Of a DNA stretch of 9,560 nt, positions 7,917 through 9,560 are shown one piece after another (within the stretch, counting starts at the first letter, position 1; every line of letters begins with the position of its first letter). A program made the position numbers and the translations under genes. Under the pieces are notes generated by a model that did not search any database, was not told where the DNA came from, and saw only the letters and a list, made by a program, of their open reading frames with translations. Source of the DNA: Bacteroidales bacterium UBA5219 (GTDB lineage: Bacteria > Bacteroidota > Bacteroidia > Bacteroidales > ML635J-15); contig DHVB01000085.1 in assembly GCA_002412425.1 (NCBI GenBank), positions 1,391 to 10,950 on the forward strand, given 5' to 3'.

Positions 7917-8646
7917 AATATATAGACGACAACAACAAGTAAGGTCTTATGACATTGATGAAAATCTAGAATTAAAACTAAATGTTATCTTTCAGTGGTT
8001 CAGCGAAATAGCTTGGGAACATGCAAAAACATTAGGTATAGGTTTTGAAGAATTAAAAAATGTTGACAAATTTTGGGTTTTAAATTCTGTAAATGTTGAA
8101 ATCAACAAACTTCCAAAATGGCAAGACCAACTTATTTTAGAAACTTGGCCCAGCGGAATTTCAGGCATACAATACACTCGCGAATTTCAATTTTATGATG
8201 ATAAACAAAACGTATTAATTGCAGCATCTTCGTCTTGGGTAATAATTGATAAAAACACTTTACGCCCAATTTTACCACCAGAATTTTCTTACTTAGACGA
8301 ACTTTTAAAAGAAAAAGCAACAGATAATTTATTGAAAAAAATCCCTTTGCATAAAGATTTGAAATTTGAAACTGAAGAAACAGCTCGTTACACCGATATT
8401 GATATGCATCATCATGTAAACAATGCAGTTTATGTGAATTGGATAGAAAATATTATGGGAAATATCTTACCAAATAAAATTAAACGTTTTAAAATTCAGT
8501 TTTCTAACGAGTTGAAATTGGGAGATAAAGTTTCTATTTTTACAAAAAAAGAAAATAATTACATATATTGGGAAAGTTTAAAATCTGATGATAAAGTTTG
8601 TTTCAGAGCAGAAGCAGAATTTGAAAATAATTTAGAAATTAATTAA
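7900..8646 (+). CDS. Acyl-ACP thioesterase, double hotdog family
   Basis: 248 aa, the normal length for bacterial acyl-ACP thioesterases (relatives of plant FatA/FatB). These enzymes hydrolyse acyl-ACP in the cytoplasm to release free fatty acid. Hotdog 1 spans about 1-125, with the long helix at 29-45 and a strand pair around WPSGISGIQYTREF (83-96). Hotdog 2 spans about 155-245. The active-site segment is YTDIDMHHHVNNAVYVNWIE (164-183), aligned with plant DLDVNQHVNN. Asp168 and His172 are kept, but the usual catalytic Asn is His170. Glu204 in FSNEL matches the plant Glu of the REC motif. The ATG at 7900 overlaps the previous gene by 17 bp and has an AAAGGA-like sequence at about 7890-7894, the only plausible Shine-Dalgarno seen here. 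The next gene starts 12 bp downstream. Confidence 0.9.
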   Translation: MEIKTKIYRRQQQVRSYDIDENLELKLNVIFQWFSEIAWEHAKTLGIGFEELKNVDKFWVLNSVNVEINKLPKWQDQLILETWPSGISGIQYTREFQFYDDKQNVLIAASSSWVIIDKNTLRPILPPEFSYLDELLKEKATDNLLKKIPLHKDLKFETEETARYTDIDMHHHVNNAVYVNWIENIMGNILPNKIKRFKIQFSNELKLGDKVSIFTKKENNYIYWESLKSDDKVCFRAEAEFENNLEIN

Positions 8647-8658
8647 AAAATTTGTTTT

Positions 8659-9288
8659 ATGGAATTAACAGCACTTGAAATTTTGGGATACATAGCCTCA
8701 ATTCTTATTGCTTGGTCGATGGCAGTAAGCTCGATTATTAAATTTAGATGGATAAATTTATTTGGGGCACTTGGATTAACAATTTATTCTATAATAATCT
8801 CTGCAATCCCTGTGGCGATTGTCAATGCTTTGATTGTAATTTTAGACATTTATTATCTATACAAAGCATACACAAAAAATGAAGTTTTTCAAACATTAGA
8901 ATTAAGTGAAGACGACCATTATTTAAAACAGTTTATTGAGTTTTATAAAAACGACATCAAGGAATTTTTTCCAAACTTTGAATATAAACCAGATTCGAAA
9001 AACTTACAGTTCTTGATTTTACGAGACATGAATGTTACTGGAGTTTTTATGGCAAAAAAAATAGACGACAAAACTTATAATGTTGATTTGGACTATGTAA
9101 GACCTGAGTATCGTGATTTTAAAAATGGAAAATATATTTATTCACAAATTAAAGAAAAATTTTTAATCCAATCTTGCACTACAGTCAAAACACAATCCAA
9201 AAATAAAGCACATATAAAATATTTGAATAAAATTGGTTTTAAAAAAGTTGGTGAAGGAGAATTTGAAATGAAACTAAAAAATAATTGA
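8659..9288 (+). CDS. YgjV-like three-helix membrane domain with C-terminal GNAT-like domain
   Basis: 209 aa. Residues 6-25, 31-47 and 49-69 are membrane helices. The signature IGYIAS-like start, SSIIKFRWINLFGALG (24-39) and IPVAIVNALIVILDIYYLYK (50-69) match the YgjV-type small membrane family, whose function is not known. Residues 85-209 are soluble and look like a GNAT acyltransferase fold. A strand NVDLDYVRPEYRDFKNGKY (141-159) sits where acetyl-CoA pyrophosphate-binding loops lie, and AHIKYLNKIGFKKVG (184-198) matches the closing helix and strand seen in many GNATs. Acceptor and real activity are unknown; the classic Q/RxxGxG/A loop is not clean, so the domain might be degenerate. It is the third gene of a tight set, 12 bp after the thioesterase. 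The stop codon TGA is inside a heptamer repeat array. Confidence 0.75.
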   Translation: MELTALEILGYIASILIAWSMAVSSIIKFRWINLFGALGLTIYSIIISAIPVAIVNALIVILDIYYLYKAYTKNEVFQTLELSEDDHYLKQFIEFYKNDIKEFFPNFEYKPDSKNLQFLILRDMNVTGVFMAKKIDDKTYNVDLDYVRPEYRDFKNGKYIYSQIKEKFLIQSCTTVKTQSKNKAHIKYLNKIGFKKVGEGEFEMKLKNN

Positions 9289-9310
9289 TAATTGATAATT
9301 AAGAATTAAG
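9283..9310. repeat. Four tandem 7-bp repeats
   Basis: Units are aattgat, aattgat, aattaag, aattaag, followed by a partial gatta. The array starts within the last codons of the YgjV-GNAT gene (AAT AAT TGA), so it supplies that gene's stop codon. It has the same 7-bp period as the arms at 2035-2069 and 2193-2227 but a different unit sequence. It borders the GC-rich element that begins near 9331. Confidence 0.7.
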
Positions 9311-9330
9311 GATTATTTCAAATTGAAACT

Positions 9331-9560
9331 TCCCCGCTCGCTCGGATTACAAATCCGAGCGAGCGACAAGGATGCTGAGAGAGAGCATTGGTGGGGTTAG
9401 AAGCGAGCGGTTGTGGGTCATCTGTGAGGGCAACACAAGACCGTCAAAGGCTTGTCCGTAGGACAACTTGTGATTAACCGTAGGCGCAGCCAATACAGCT
9501 AAAAGTTCATAAAGAAAGTAAAACCGAACCCGCAAGCTACTTTTAACACTTCAACTACGT
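9331..9560. repeat. GC-rich, hairpin-rich non-coding element, continues past the window
   Basis: Bases 9331-9430 contain 58 G+C in 100, against genes that are strongly A+T-rich. A perfect 14-bp stem with a 3-base loop (9335-9348 and 9352-9365, CGCTCGCTCGGATT arm) opens the element. Next come ATGCT/AGCAT (9372-9376, 9384-9388), then nested pairs CGGTT/AACCG (9408-9412, 9476-9480), CACAAG/CTTGTG (9434-9439, 9467-9472) and TTGTCC/GGACAA (9452-9457, 9461-9466). Outside these, TAAAAGT/ACTTTTA (9500-9506, 9539-9545) can also pair. A REP-like or other dispersed repeat is the likely class; a structured RNA is possible. No convincing protein is encoded. Confidence 0.6.
9335..9365. other. Perfect 14-bp stem, 3-base loop hairpin
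   Basis: The arms 9335-9348 and 9352-9365 are exact reverse complements around loop ACA. It lies 46 bp past the stop of the YgjV-GNAT gene and could halt or protect the operon transcript's 3' end. It has no following T-run, so it is not a standard intrinsic terminator. The GC-rich palindrome resembles REP hairpins of the kind mobilised by REP-associated (RAYT) transposases. Confidence 0.7.

Noticed and set aside
7992..8320. Two overlapping short minus-strand ORFs inside the thioesterase gene
   Set aside because: Both are antisense shadows of a gene with clear family motifs.
9347..9535. A 62-residue minus-strand ORF over the GC-rich element
   Set aside because: It lies wholly on hairpin-forming repeat DNA, with no start context, signal or recognisable domain. 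Open frames are expected by chance in this GC-rich stretch.

Overview
The window looks like chromosomal DNA from a member of the Bacteroidota. Four points support this. The first protein carries a C-terminal type IX secretion (T9SS) sorting domain. A periplasmic S46 dipeptidyl-peptidase is present, a family typical of this phylum. The genes are A+T-rich and mostly lack Shine-Dalgarno sequences. Two exact copies of the Bacteroidota -7 promoter motif TAnnTTTG lie in the one divergent intergenic region. No species can be named from this stretch.

Layout. Positions 2-2029 (+) hold the 3' end of a large secreted, multidomain surface protein. It converges on a membrane GT-C glycosyltransferase-like protein with C-terminal TPRs (2212-4608, -). 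The 182-bp gap between them is filled by a two-tier inverted repeat built of 7-bp units. Upstream of the glycosyltransferase gene, on the same strand, is the S46 peptidase gene (4777-6930, -). The 168 bp between these two contain a 121-bp near-palindromic element (4648-4768). A compact 95-bp divergent promoter region follows, then a tight three-gene rightward set: a secreted YD-repeat-like protein (7026-7916), an acyl-ACP thioesterase of the hotdog fold (7900-8646), and a YgjV-like membrane domain joined to a GNAT-like domain (8659-9288). The last 270 bp contain a heptamer array and a GC-rich, hairpin-rich repeat that runs off the right edge. No gap exceeds 300 bp without a gene.

How the parts fit. 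The genes look like ordinary envelope and lipid housekeeping or accessory functions: surface adhesion, protein glycosylation, peptide digestion and fatty acid release. I see no defence, mobile-gene or biosynthetic system. The unusual content is in the non-coding DNA. There are three distinct repeat elements, two of them much richer in GC than the genes, and heptamer arrays that supply the stop codons of two genes. No tRNA, rRNA, CRISPR array or transposase gene was seen.
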